Assembly: GCF_905475345.1 (NCBI RefSeq)
Contig: NC_066592.1
Location: 8,173,501-8,237,500 of the forward strand
Direction of reading: 5' to 3'
DNA from: Vespula vulgaris
Taxonomy: Eukaryota; Arthropoda; Insecta; Hymenoptera; Vespidae
Length of the DNA: 64,000 nucleotides
Part shown: positions 37,078 to 47,865 of the stretch, piece by piece
How the letters are laid out: each line of letters opens with the position of its first letter
Position numbering within the stretch: position 1 is the first letter of the stretch
The notes under the pieces: model-generated
The model's input: only the letters and a program-made list of their open reading frames with translations
Told to the model about the DNA's origin: nothing
The model's database searches: none
Program-made: the position numbers and the translations under genes

Positions 37078-38869
37078 GGAGATAGATATTGTTTCTTATT
37101 AGATTTTCCTATGATCTATTACAACAGTTAAACAAAATAGAATAGAGTGTTAAAAGGATCGATGATTGCGAGGATTCATCGAAACGTTTTAATGTGCAAC
37201 GTAAATAAGTACATACTTACATACGTACGTTCGTGCTCTTGAAGGAAACGTTGCGTGTTCGGCTTCAAGGAACACATTAATTATTCGTCATTGTTTTATG
37301 TAACCAGAAGACAGTTATCATGACGTAACGTGTACCAAGTCGCGTGTTACATTCCTCTGTACTACTACCTACAGATCCGTGATGATTATTATTTCTTTGG
37401 ATAACTTTATATTTCATTCGTATATTTTCGTCCGACCATATTTCAAATTTTCCATTGACCATGTTTTGTTCATAGATAGTTTTTTTCGAAACGTAATTTC
37501 GGGTAATTCGAAAAAAAAGGACAGTTTTATGGCAAGGCTCCTTTTTTTTTTTGAATGGTCCCGAACTTCCAAGCCTTGTTTTATTTTATTATTATCTTAA
37601 TTGAGACGAAAATATAAACGTTGGAAAGTTATGATTTTCTTTTGAATGATATTTTATTATGGATAATCCTAAGAACGTTAAGATGTCCAAATATGACAAG
37701 GTAATAATAAAATATTTAAACAGTCCCCTATAACTTTCTTCTCCGTAAATATTTTCGAATTAATAGTTAAAACTAGTAAAACTTTATAGACGGTTGATTT
37801 ATGGCCATGTGAATAACAATGATAACCCTTGTCTTAAACTCTACCTGCGTACGGTAAAGAGTACCAAGTTACCTGAATTTCTACCCTACCTGAAGAAAAG
37901 CCTTAGGTCGCTGTTAAAACCCCGTTATTGTCTTCATACCATTTCCAACTTTCTCTGTGTATTGCAAACTGATAGAATAACGTACTATTCTTGTCAAAAA
38001 GTAACGTTTATTTACAATATTTAACGAATGGTTGCTCAATTCGATAAGAAAATGACGTGATTGTGCGAACGATTAATTTCTCGAATTTAACTATCGGCGT
38101 ATGTAACATCGAAAGAATAAGGAAGAATTTAAAAAAAAAAAAAAGAGAGAGAGAAAAAAGAACGAAAGGAAAAGAAAGTTGAAAGAAATTTGAGATAGTG
38201 TTACGCCATATTTAAAACTGTTACAAAAATCTATTAGTGAAAATTTATGACCGATCTGTTAGCCAGTGAGTCACGCTTTATTTCTTCTTCCTTTTTATCT
38301 CTGTTCGAGAGTGTCCGATCTTAGCGAACGTAACTTCTTCGAACGAAGCGATAAACACAGTGAAACAGCGATAACGAATCGATTAGGTCCTCGTTCTAAA
38401 TTATTTTGTCTAGTAAAATCCGCTTATGTATTAAATTCCGTTCGTAAGCCTTTGGAATATTTTTCTTGTTTCTTTTGAGGCTCGAAGGGGAGAAGAGAAA
38501 GAGAACAAGATAAATTTTTCAAAAATATGTATTTCCTTTTCTTTCCCTCCTCCTTTTCTTTTCAGATACGATCAATGGTCTAATATTATTTTCTTCTGTT
38601 AGAAATAACATAGTTTGTTTCCTAGCGTTTAAAAGGAAATTAATAATAAACGATATCGTGAATATAAACGTATAATTATCGCATTAAATGTCGCGGTTTG
38701 ATAATTCGAAAACAGGTTGGTAATAAAGTATACTATAGGCCATACGTTTTATCATCGAGTGTATTAAATTCATTATGAAAGGCCAAGTATCCGTGTTTCA
38801 TCCTTTTATCATAAAACACGAACGAAACAATCGCTCGCGTTTGAACATTTATATATACCTAGGTATCTA

Positions 38870-39019
38870 CGTACCTACATATACATACACATGCATACAT
38901 ACATTATTTCTACATACATGTATATATAGAAATATAGAAATATATATGTAGAAATAATACACATACATACGTACACACACACATATATATAGATTAGGTC
39001 TTCATATATACATACACGT

Positions 39020-39076
<57 letters not shown>

Positions 39077-39084
39077 ATTAGGTC

Positions 39085-39137
<53 letters not shown>

Positions 39138-39260
39138 TAGATAGATAGAGAGGGAGAGATTAGGTCTTCATATATATACATATTTGTATGTATATATGTA
39201 TATATGTGTATATTTATATATATATATATATGTATATATGTATATATATGTACGTAACGG
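38870..39260. repeat. Tandem TA/CA array with three copies of an ATTAGGTCYWCAT anchor, plus hairpin
   Basis: ATTAGGTC anchors start at 38993, 39075 and 39159 (82- and 84-bp spacing), each followed by a TA tract (39027-39071, 39091-39135). It is therefore a duplicated unit rather than one long microsatellite. Just upstream, ATTATTTCTACATA (38903-38916) and its exact reverse complement (38945-38958) form a 14-bp hairpin with a 28-nt loop. Confidence 0.75.
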
Positions 39261-39299
39261 ATAGCTTGCACGTACATAGATACGTATGTACGATTTACA

Positions 39300-39440
39300 C
39301 GATTATGGATGTCGCTTTCGAGGCACTCCACTTTAGGTGGCCATTGGCGAAAGTCCGTAGCCACTTCTTCCGTGGCACGGCTACGAGCGTTGGAAGTAAG
39401 AGTAACAATTCGAGGAACGCTTCCTCTATCTCGTAAACTT
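39300..39440 (+). other. Complex island with 43-codon ORF and hairpin
   Basis: An ATG at 39305 opens 43 codons to TAA 39434-39436 in GC-richer, repeat-free DNA surrounded by TA repeats. The island also holds a perfect 7-bp inverted repeat CGTAGCC (39356-39362) and GGCTACG (39379-39385). It could be a small exon or a regulatory element; no family recognised. Confidence 0.2.
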
Positions 39441-39717
39441 TTATTTTTACGAGTAGACGAGGCCAAGGAAATATCAGGCAAAGATTGTAAATAATACAAA
39501 GATCGTCGTAAGGCGTCACTTTTTTCTTCTTTTTTTTTTGCCCTCTCTCTTTTCCTATTTCTTTTTTTTCCACTTACATCGAATGCACCTCGTAAGTGGG
39601 TGAGTTCTTCCGTATGCATACATGCAGTTGGTATAGTTCGTATATGTAACCAAACTTTCCCCGTAACGCTCGAGCGAACGTGGAAAAGAGATCGGGTGGG
39701 CATGGGGCGCGCGGTTG

Positions 39718-39776
39718 GCGGCTGGCTGGCTGGCTGGCTGGCTGGCTGGGTGGGTGGGTGGGTGGGTGGGTGGGTG
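39718..39776. repeat. (GGCT)n-(GGGT)n compound repeat
   Basis: GGCT units change to GGGT units. The opposite strand reads as alternating Pro/Ala/Ser/Thr, with no gene context. Confidence 0.95.
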
Positions 39777-40071
39777 GATTGTTGGGTGTTTATAAAGAGG
39801 AGAGGAAGATATACTCGTGGAACGTTTGTTACGTATAGAAATCAACGATTCTTTCTCATGATCGTTTCTCGCAACAGTCGATATTTTCTGTACTAAAAAA
39901 CTTTTCAATGTACAGGCATTGGAACAGTCTCTTCTTTCTCTTCTCTCTTTTTTGTATCATGAAGATCGAAAAAAAAAACAAAGAAAAAAAAAAGAAAGAA
40001 ATATTAGAATTTTGAAGATTTACTTTTTCATAACATTTGGTTCCTGAAAGTGTCGATGCTCCGTCGGATGC
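39777..40071. other. No gene seen
   Basis: Unique AT-rich DNA with short A-rich tracts near 39968-40000. Confidence 0.5.
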
Positions 40072-40389
40072 ATGTCTCTAGGCACCAAGAAGGGTCGTTG
40101 TTCTTTCGTCAGTCGTACAAATGCGTTCAACTTGACCCCGATTACGTCCAATCGGATTTCCGAAGTCCCGTTGATCCTCGGTGGATACCCTCGAATCAAT
40201 CCTCAACGACATCCCGACACGACAAGCGATTCGAATCGCTTGGAAAGTGAAACTTTGTCTTCGCTCGGCGACTTTGACGAAGATATGTACGTCTCCCCAG
40301 TCTCTTTGATCGAGACGATTTATCGAACGGTAATCGAAAACCTACTGATTTATTTATTTTTTTCTCTTTCTTTCTTTTCCTTGCTTATT

Positions 40390-40424
<35 letters not shown>

Positions 40425-40518
40425 TTTTTGTATGTATTCGCACGTTATATCTCGAATATGTGCATTTTCTTTAACTCACACATTTCAATCGAGTAATAAT
40501 AAACCGTTTCTACGTTGA
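40072..40518 (+). CDS. Candidate ORF, 148 residues, unknown
   Basis: An ATG opens 148 codons to TGA 40516-40518. The first about 85 residues come from non-repetitive sequence with mixed, GC-leaning third codon positions (roughly 58% G or C by my count) inside an AT-rich neighbourhood, and include an acidic patch SSLGDFDEDMY. The next part, about 95-125, is a hydrophobic Leu/Ile/Phe/Tyr stretch that is simply the translation of a (TTTA)n tract at 40390-40430, so the ORF length is inflated. A donor-like ACG|GTAATC follows the complex part at about 40330. It could be an exon of an unknown gene or chance. No homology recognised. Confidence 0.2.
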
Positions 40519-41399
40519 GAGAATAAAATTATGAAGGATATTAAGCAGATACATTAATCACTCGAAATACGATATTTACCGTAAAGTAATTGTAAAATTG
40601 AACAATACCTGAAGAAAAATTGATAACAAATTAACGATAATTATTCGGTAAGAGATATTCGATAAGAGAAAATAATATCTACTGCGAAGGATTAATAATG
40701 ATACTACTTATAACTCATGATAATAATTATAAAACAATATTATATAATAACAATAATAATAGCAATAATAACAATAATGGCGACTGCTAACAGCAAATAT
40801 TCTAACAACACAGTGATAACTGCAGTAATAGGAAGGGCGTGCGACGAACGAGCGGAACGTAACGTTCCCGTGAAAAATGTAAAAGGTCGTGTTTCAGCAA
40901 TTAGAAAAAAATTTCCACGCGAGAAAATATGATCTATCTTATCAGAAAAATCCGGGAAGGGAAGAGAAAAGGAAGAAAAGAGACAAAAAAAAAAATTAGA
41001 AAAAAAAATTGCAAATACGAATGGGAGAAGAACTCTTCGTATTCGGCGTATCATTCGCGTAAAGCGTTGGAAGAAGGGTGAGGAGGTGGTGTGGATCTGG
41101 AGAAAGAGATAGGAGGGAGTAGCAGTAGTAACGAGTACTTTTGAAAGGGGGGAAGTTTTTCGGGAAGGGTAGCTAGAAACGCGTAGGTTAGGGCAGTTGC
41201 GTGGATGGCGGGCGTCGCGGTCGCTCACGTGGCTCCCCACCGTGTTCCACAGCATCGGCGTTCTCTCCTTCGTGTTCTCTCCCCACTACCAGCGCTAACG
41301 CGTTGCTTCCCCCACCACTCTCTCCCTCCCCACCTAGAGTGACACTAGCGCCGCCACGCCTGCCGCTTCGCAGTAACGCGACCGCTTTCGTCGAGAGTG
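40519..41399. other. Unique AT-rich DNA passing into a CpG-rich upstream region
   Basis: AT-rich AATA/ATAATA units occupy 40680-40780. From about 41030 the sequence becomes CpG-richer, leading to the promoter region of the coding exon. No ORF of note. Confidence 0.5.
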
Positions 41400-41910
41400 C
41401 GTTGTTTTTCCGCTCGCTATTGTTGTCCGTGTTATTCTATTCCTCAAGTGCGCTTTCACGATTTTCATCAGCGAACCTCCCCGGCATCGATAGAGGATTG
41501 GTTAGTCGCGCGTTCGTGAGGCTATATCCCGTGAGCAGCGAATGTGCCACATAATATTTTAGAGTGATCGAACGACGATCCCATCTTTCTCTCTCTCTCC
41601 CCCCTCCTACCCCAAACTTTCATCCTTTTCTTCGTTACTTTTTTTTTCTTCCCCTTTCTTCCCCTCCTTCCTTCCATTCTTTAACCTCTCGACGACGGGG
41701 GAAGCGATTCTTGGTGCGCGAGTTTATTCGTATTCATCGAATTATTATTATTATTATTATAATACGTATAAGTGTTGCTGATAGAGATAGAATGGAAGTA
41801 TGCAAGACCGTATCATCGAAAGTTTGGAATATCGACGTTCCAGCGTGAGATTCGGTTGGTTAGTACGTGTCCGTATGAGATGAGAAAGATCGGCCATCGT
41901 TGCTAGAAGC

Positions 41911-41948
<38 letters not shown>

Positions 41949-42086
41949 AAGAAAAAGAGAGAGATGGTAGTATAGAGAGAGAGTGAGTGAGAGAGAGAGA
42001 GTGAGAGAGTGAGAGAGACCGGTGCTATTGTAAGAAAGAGGGAGAGAGAGAGAGAGAGCAGTGTTGGAACAATCGAAAAAAGAACA

Positions 42087-42123
<37 letters not shown>

Positions 42124-42155
42124 GAACGAAAGAGAGAGAGAGAGAGAGAGAAAAG
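41911..42155. repeat. (GA)n-rich block in the 5' leader/promoter
   Basis: Several GA runs separated by short unique words over 245 bp, with a second GA run at 42425-42488. GAGA tracts at insect promoters recruit GAGA-type and CLAMP-type factors. Confidence 0.9.
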
Positions 42156-42219
42156 GATGGGTGGGAGAGGAAGAGTGCAGACTAGCCGCGTTGGTACGCG
42201 TCGCGACGCTGTCGGCGCG

Positions 42220-42321
42220 ATGGCCACGTGCCTCGAAGGATATGCCGTTGTCGACGCCGCCGTCGCCGCAGCAACATCGGCATCAGTAACAGCGACGAAC
42301 AGCATCGTTCTACGACACTGA
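42220..42321 (+). CDS. Possible upstream ORF, 33 residues, in the 5' leader
   Basis: An ATG at 42220 with G at -3 and G at +4 opens a 33-codon frame ending at TGA 42319-42321. The product is Ala/Val/Thr/Ser-rich (begins MATCLEGYAVVDAAVAAAT). It lies about 700 nt upstream of the main ATG in another frame. If the transcript starts upstream it could reduce translation of the main frame. It is short, in GC-rich trinucleotide-like sequence, and could be chance. Confidence 0.25.
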   Translation: MATCLEGYAVVDAAVAAATSASVTATNSIVLRH

Positions 42322-42455
42322 CAGAAAAGAAAAGGAGTGCGTTCGATACTGTTACGAGTTTGAGTTACAGTGTTTACTTGTTGTTTTTAGTAAAGTGATT
42401 TACTAGTCGGTGCTTTTTACTAAGAGAGAGAGAGAGAGAGAGTGAGAGAGAGAGA

Positions 42456-42487
<32 letters not shown>

Positions 42488-42537
42488 ATTGAAAGAGAAA
42501 AAAAAAAGGATCGAAGGAAGACCACGGGAGTTCGTTA

Positions 42538-42543
42538 TCAGTG
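42538..42543 (+). promoter_or_regulatory. Initiator-like TCAGTG, candidate transcription start
   Basis: TTATCAGTGTGA matches the arthropod initiator TCAGTY-type consensus, with A+1 at 42540, 483 nt before the ATG. A GGATC word that fits the DPE pattern RGWYV lies at 42570-42574, about 3 nt further than the canonical spacing, so it only weakly supports the start. No TATA box is at the proper distance; the preceding 100 bp are GA-rich. Confidence 0.35.
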
Positions 42544-43022
42544 TGAGATTAAGTGCTTTAGGATTTGGTGGATCGTTGTTTTCGCGAGGAAAAAAAAAAA
42601 GAAAAACTTTGATAAGGATAAACAGGTGGTGTTGTTGTATCTCAGTGGCTCGTCGATGCTCCTTTCCTTTCTTCAGCTATGACGAAGATCTTAGAAACAT
42701 TGGTATAGTCGTCCAAGGGAAAAGATAATCTTTTTGTCTTGGCACGTGGTGGAGTAATAAAACGTAAAAGTAGTTTCGCGCGGGACGAGAAAAACCTCGT
42801 TGGTAGACTACAGGAGTGTGGGTTGGGACGAACGAAAGAGTGGTTCGAGAAAGAGAGAGAGAGAGAGAGGTAGAAAGTGGTAGAAGAGAGGGGTGGTAGG
42901 GGAAGAGGGGTAAGAGTAGGTAGGAAGGATCGTAGAAGCAGAGGCAAGCAGCGGAGTGGTGAAAATCTCGACGCGAGTTATACGGGGCGGGTGAGAAGGG
43001 CCAGGTCGTGGAGTGGGGAGTG

Positions 43023-43963
43023 ATGCCGGTGAGGGTGGCGCAGCGCCCCCCAGGTGGAATACCACTCCACGCCGGCGTGCCGGTAGCGGCCAGCAGCGTA
43101 ACCGCCTCCGGTCCGTCGGGCCGGTGCCTCGGGGGCCCGGCTGCGTCCCCCGCCGGCTCGCCACCGCTGCCGCCGTCACTGCAATCTCTCGGCGGCGGCA
43201 TAAGCGGCAGCAACAACAACAACAATAACAACAACAACAACAACAACGTTAATAACAGCAACATCAACGGGAATAATCAGTTGATCAGTAGCAACGGCGG
43301 GAACGGGAGCATTATCGGTGGCAACTCCTTAAACGGCCTCGGCAATTTGAACAACAACAACGGGAACGGTCTAAGCAACAGCAATATCAACACGACGGCG
43401 TCGAGCATCGGTGCCGCCGCCGCCACGACGAACCCGCTCCAGGCAATGGCATCGGCCGCGGCCTCGCTCACGCAGTTAAACAACATGGCGAACGGGCCGC
43501 TGCCGCCACTCGCAGGGACCGGGCCCCCGAATTTACCGGCTCCGCAGCCTGCGACAACGCCGACGCATGCCGGTGGCCCACCGACGCCACACGGTGGCGT
43601 CGGGACGGGGCCTCATTTGAACGGGGCCTCGCCAAGTCCCCATCCTATGCCACCCCATGGCATGATGAGCGGATCGCCGCACGCGCCCCATCCTCATATG
43701 CCGGCCGGTGGACCCTCGCCTCATCCTCATCATCCGGCTCCTCATATGGTCGGCTCGCCTCATCATCCAGGCCCACATCCGATGCCACCAAACGCTGCTG
43801 GCATGATGGCCCCAGCCGGTATGCAACCTCAAAGTGCTCCTGGAATGTGTGGCCCTGGACCAGCCGGTCCAATGGGACCGCATGGACATCCTCAAGCACC
43901 GGGACAACCTCACATGCACAACGATCCCTTCTATTGTTCACCTTTTGGCTCTCATTACTTCAG
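43023..43963 (+). CDS. First coding exon of an unidentified Asn/Pro/His-rich protein (5' partial gene)
   Basis: This is the only convincing coding exon. Seen: the frame is closed by TGA at 42960-42962, the first ATG after it is at 43023, and the frame stays open to a CAG|GTAATT donor after 43963, leaving the exon in phase 2. If unspliced, the frame would stop at TAA 43965-43967 after 314 residues. Residues 1-63 are Gly/Pro/Ala/Ser-rich. Residues 64-75 are a run of 12 Asn, followed to about 128 by Asn/Gly/Ser. Residues 130-158 are Ala-rich, and 159-297 are Pro/His/Gly/Met-rich with many P-H and H-P-H steps. The last 16 residues (about 298-313, with DPFYCSPFG) are the least repetitive and may begin a structured or conserved motif. 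No known domain, signal peptide or membrane segment is visible. Such disordered N-termini are common in insect transcription factors and RNA-binding proteins, but I do not recognise the gene. The coding call is strong; the function is unknown. Confidence 0.8.
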
Positions 43964-43969
43964 GTAATT
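43964..43969 (+). other. Splice donor of the coding exon (intron 1 start)
   Basis: CAG|GTAATT fits the insect 5' splice consensus MAG|GTRAGT at all positions except one. It interrupts the Arg codon AG|G. The same bases create an in-frame TAA, so an unspliced transcript would end the protein at 314 residues. Confidence 0.7.
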
Positions 43970-44122
43970 TCACTTCGGTAGTTATCTTGATTTTACGCGA
44001 ATCGATCCCGATAATTTTCTCCATTTACATTATTTTCTCTTACTCGAAACATCGAAAGCCGACTCTCTTTATCAGTGTTATTAGGGAAGTTGCGAGGCGA
44101 GAGTAAACGGTGCCTTCGTTAC

Positions 44123-44186
44123 GTGACGCTATAGTGTCACCTGAGATATGCCTCCTAGGGAGGAGAGCACAGGTGTACGTCACGTG
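44123..44186. promoter_or_regulatory. E-box cluster just inside intron 1
   Basis: CACCTG (44138-44143), CAGGTG (44170-44175) and CACGTG (44181-44186) lie within 50 bp, after an inverted repeat GTGAC-GCTATAGT-GTCAC (44123-44140). This begins 160 bp after the splice donor. E-boxes bind bHLH and Snail/ZEB-type proteins; function is inferred. Confidence 0.35.
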
Positions 44187-44325
44187 GGAGATCGATCCGT
44201 TAGTCTCTACGCTCTATGTTTAATGTATATTTGTTGTGCTCTATGAGCATCGTGGGCGTCCGGCCGATGCTTTGGATATCTGAAATTTTATAGAAAACTG
44301 TATACGCGTGCGTGCATTCGTGCGT

Positions 44326-44513
44326 GCGTCCGTTCGTCCGTCCGTCCGTCCGTCCGTCCGCCCGTCCGTTCGTTCGTTCGTTCGTTCGTTCGTTCGTTCG
44401 TTCGTTCGTTCGTTCGTTCGTTCGTTCGTTCGTTCGTTCGTTCGTTCGTTCGTTCGTTCGTTCGTTCGTTCGTTCGTTCGTTCGTTCGTTCGTTCGTTCG
44501 TTCGTTCGTTCGT
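44326..44513. repeat. (GTCC)n-(GTTC)n tetranucleotide repeat, about 190 bp
   Basis: GTCC units (44326-44366) are followed by about 36 nearly perfect GTTC units (44367-44513). All frames on both strands are open because the unit has no stop, giving VRSF and TNER repeats that are not genes. Confidence 0.98.
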
Positions 44514-47500
44514 ACGTGCTTTCGTACGTGAAAATCAAAACCACAGACGAGTTTTATGATTTCCCGTAATTCTCTAGCCATTTACTTCCATATCGCAAAC
44601 GGTGAATGGCTCGTGTAATGTGTATCGATTGCTTCGGTAGCTTCTTTCATATCCGGCCACGAGACGAATGCTACGACAGTTAACCGGTCAAAGAAGAACG
44701 AGATGCCCATGGAATCGGTTTCTACTTGCTTTCTCACAAACTTTGAAGTCTAACGTGTCCGATCGTGATTGTTAAGGAATAGAAAAGGAAGTTCTCTTTC
44801 TCTATGAATGATTCAGATGCGTCGTACGTTCACCCGTATCATAATACAGCACACTGAACAGAGACGTCCTTCCGTGACGTTGCACGCTTTGAATTTATTT
44901 TTGACGATACGATTTAATACCCATCGCGTGTCCTTTGATCGTTAAAAAAAGGTTTAACTTTGACTCCTTTGCTGGGACCCCGATAAAACACGATTAAAAA
45001 AAAAAAAAAAAGAAAGAAAGAAAATATTTCGATTCTTTCAAACTTTTCTTTGGGAGGAGAAGAATTTCCATTTCGATGTGCTAGCCTTAGAACATTAATT
45101 ATCGTTTACTATTCACAACGTTATCAACGGATTCAACGGACAGTGGATTTCTACTTACAATTAGTCGTATATTTTCAAAAGGATATTGTTTTACGGTTCG
45201 ATACTTCGTTCCATGCCAATCGTCTCTTACTAGTAGATACGTTCTCCCGGGCGTAGTAACAGTATAACCGAAGAATCCGTTATCGTACCTCGGTCAGGAT
45301 CTTCCTCTGGCGACCGTTGTGCGTTCTCGAACGTGCCACGCGACATGGTTGCAGCTATATTCATGAAGGACGCGCGCGTTCCTTCGAAATGTGCCTGTTA
45401 ACTTCTGATCTTCGAGAAGTAAGTACCGTTATTCGACGGCACGAACCCGAAAGATGTCCTTTTCTTCCGCGATATTCTACGACGAGCTAGGGAGGAAGGT
45501 GATGAGGATATGGCGGAGAGGAGAGCTTGAACAGAGACGAGAGAAGAAAAGGTTGACAAATGTCGTTTGTCGTGATTTTTTCCTTCCTCATTTATTTATT
45601 TCTTTTCTCTCTTTCTTTTTTTTTTACTTCTTTTTCCTCTGGTGACTTCTTCGAAACTTGAGATTAAATCACGTATAGAACTATCGCTTGATTGTATATA
45701 CCGGTTGGTTAATGCTTGCGTTCGGATTAGAAAGGTAGAAAATGATTTTAACGAAAAGACAGTATTACAAAGTATTCGACGAAGAAGGAGGTGAAAGGAG
45801 GTGTAAAGTTGGATCGTGAGTCGGTGAAATTATTGGTCGACTGACAGGGACACGTGCTGCTGTTATACTAGAGAACATGTCCTCGCGAGTCAGGTGCATC
45901 GAAAGCCGTCGTCGTCGTTGTTGTCGTTGTTGTCGTCGTTGTCGTCGTCGTCGTATCTTAACTTCAGGTGCTCCGCAGGTGGGAGGTGCCCCTCGTGCAG
46001 GTGTTCGCGTACATATTCGTTCGCGAAACGCGACTTCCTCCTTCTACATACCTTGTTGGCTTTCTTGAGGTACATAGCCAAAGAGACGACGTCTTATAAT
46101 TGGACGTTGCCTATTTCCAGCGATGGAAGGATAGATGGAAGAAAAGGAAGGAAGGAAGGATAACGGATCGAAATCAATAAAGCATGGTTATATCGTCAAA
46201 CGCGTTTGTTGAAAGTAGTGGTAAGAGCATTTGCTTGTAACTTTTCGAGAGATCGTCTTTGGAACGAAAGATAAACTTATGATATGAGGGTCGAAAGTAG
46301 AACTTTTGCTGATTCATAAGAATCTCGTCTTTTTTTTTGTTTTGTTTTTTTTTTCTATTTTATATATATATATTATATATAAAATTATATATAATTTTAT
46401 ATTGTAATATATATTTTATATATATATATATGGATAGGACCTGCTGGCATAGGTGTACACGATTATCCAGGTAGCCTTTGGCCTTCCTCGTATCCGGTCT
46501 GGACGTCTCTATCGGACTGACATCATCTCTCCAGTCGCTGGCCCTGTCTGATAATCGGACGAGCTCATTATCATAAGCGTTCCACCCTGGTACATTCGCA
46601 CGAATCACCGAGCTACTTTGCTCGAGATATCGCGAGGAGATAACGGTTTTCTTCATTTTTTCCCTCTTTCTCTCTCGAGTCGTTCTTTTTTTCCTTTCTT
46701 TCTTTTTTCTCTCTTTCTTTCTTTCTTTCTTTCTTTCTTCTTCTTCTTCTTCTTCTTCTTTTAAGACTTCTCTACACCGTTCAAACAATGGATATATGGC
46801 TTCGCTTCCTTATTCGCTATCTCGCTCACGAATTTTAAGGTCTGATTCCCGCGATGATGATGGAGAAAGAATATGCCTGGTTCATCGATCGGTAGATTTT
46901 TGTTCTCTTCATTAACTGCAAAATATTTCTGAAAATTTTTAACGATCGTTTCTATTATCTTTGAGCACTCGACTCGATGGATTTTCCGGGATTTATCATC
47001 TTTCAGTCAAGGCCGACGCTTGTATTTCTTATCGATAATACTACTAGCGGTTAAATATCTAAAGATTCCAACTGGAAACAGACGCGAAACGGGATAGTCG
47101 AGAAACTCTCGAAAGCACGATCGGAAGTAACGAATACGTATGGTTCTTATCTTATCGCGGCCTCCGGCTAGGATAAGGAAAACCTTGATCGGCTCTCAAC
47201 AATTCGAATTGGACTGGCACGAGACTGCGACGATTCAAAATTTTGCCAATTTTTTTTTTCTTTCACTCGCCTGTTCCTTTCTTTTAATTTTCTCTTCTAA
47301 TTTGTCTTGGATTTTTTCCCTTTTTTTCTTCCCCTTCGACAAATAACAAGTTTCACAAAGTTTTCCTAGAAAATGATGAATCCGATCCAATCCGATTCGA
47401 TCGATCGATCTCGATGAAAGATATCAAAGATGAAATGGAATAAATATCGTTATTGTTTAAGCTCGTCGATCGATAAAACGAGAGAAATTTGATTATAAAT

Positions 47501-47834
47501 ACGTAATAATATCGAGCCATGACCCACGGTACGATTAATCGGTTTGCTAATCGGTTAGCACGTGGTGCCTGTCCGGTCTTCACTCGCTTCGCTCGAGGGA
47601 AAGATAGAGAAAGAAAGAAAGAGTGGGAGAGGAGGGAGAGGAATAGAGATAGATAACATTCGCTTCGGTATCTTTGTAATAGTTCTCATATAATTTGTTT
47701 CTATTAACTGGGATATAAGTGGACCACGTGCTGGTAACTAGCTACGAAACGAGTCGTTGGTATCCGCTTTCGATGCGGTTTCCTAGGAACTAGGACGTTC
47801 TCTCTCTCTCTCTCTCTCTCTCTCCTTATCCATC

Positions 47835-47865
<31 letters not shown>

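Larger units (their letters stand above)
32481..38869. other. No gene seen; simple repeats and unique AT-rich DNA
   Basis: Contains (GA)n at 32843-32916 and 33176-33262, (TA)n at 33420-33456, (ACGT)n at 33472-33491, TTTA units at 33905-33932, CT/T tracts at 34365-34470, TA/CA tracts at 34985-35119, (TTC)n at 35827-35855, (CT)n at 35984-36081, CT at 36840-36904 and (GATA)n at 37049-37075. The 36470-36800 stretch is complex with a hairpin at 36471-36490. AT-rich unique DNA fills 37080-38860. The 268-residue ORF at 34747-35553 translates the TA/CA repeats and is not a gene. Confidence 0.6.
41400..43022 (+). promoter_or_regulatory. Promoter and 5' leader region of the coding exon
   Basis: The stretch begins with CpG-rich DNA (41200-41550), passes through a (GA)n-rich block (41911-42155 and 42425-42488) and runs without an obvious acceptor into the ATG at 43023. 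GA tracts near start sites are typical of GAGA-factor-bound insect promoters. An initiator-like TCAGTG lies at 42538-42543. The transcription start is not proven; if it is upstream of 42220 the leader carries a small upstream ORF. Confidence 0.5.

Noticed and set aside
43533..43941. Minus-strand frames opposite the coding exon
   Set aside because: Antisense shadows of the biased Pro/His codons in the + strand exon.
44200..44581. Repeat protein-like frames VRSF and TNER on both strands
   Set aside because: Stop-free tetranucleotide repeat; all frames open, no gene context.
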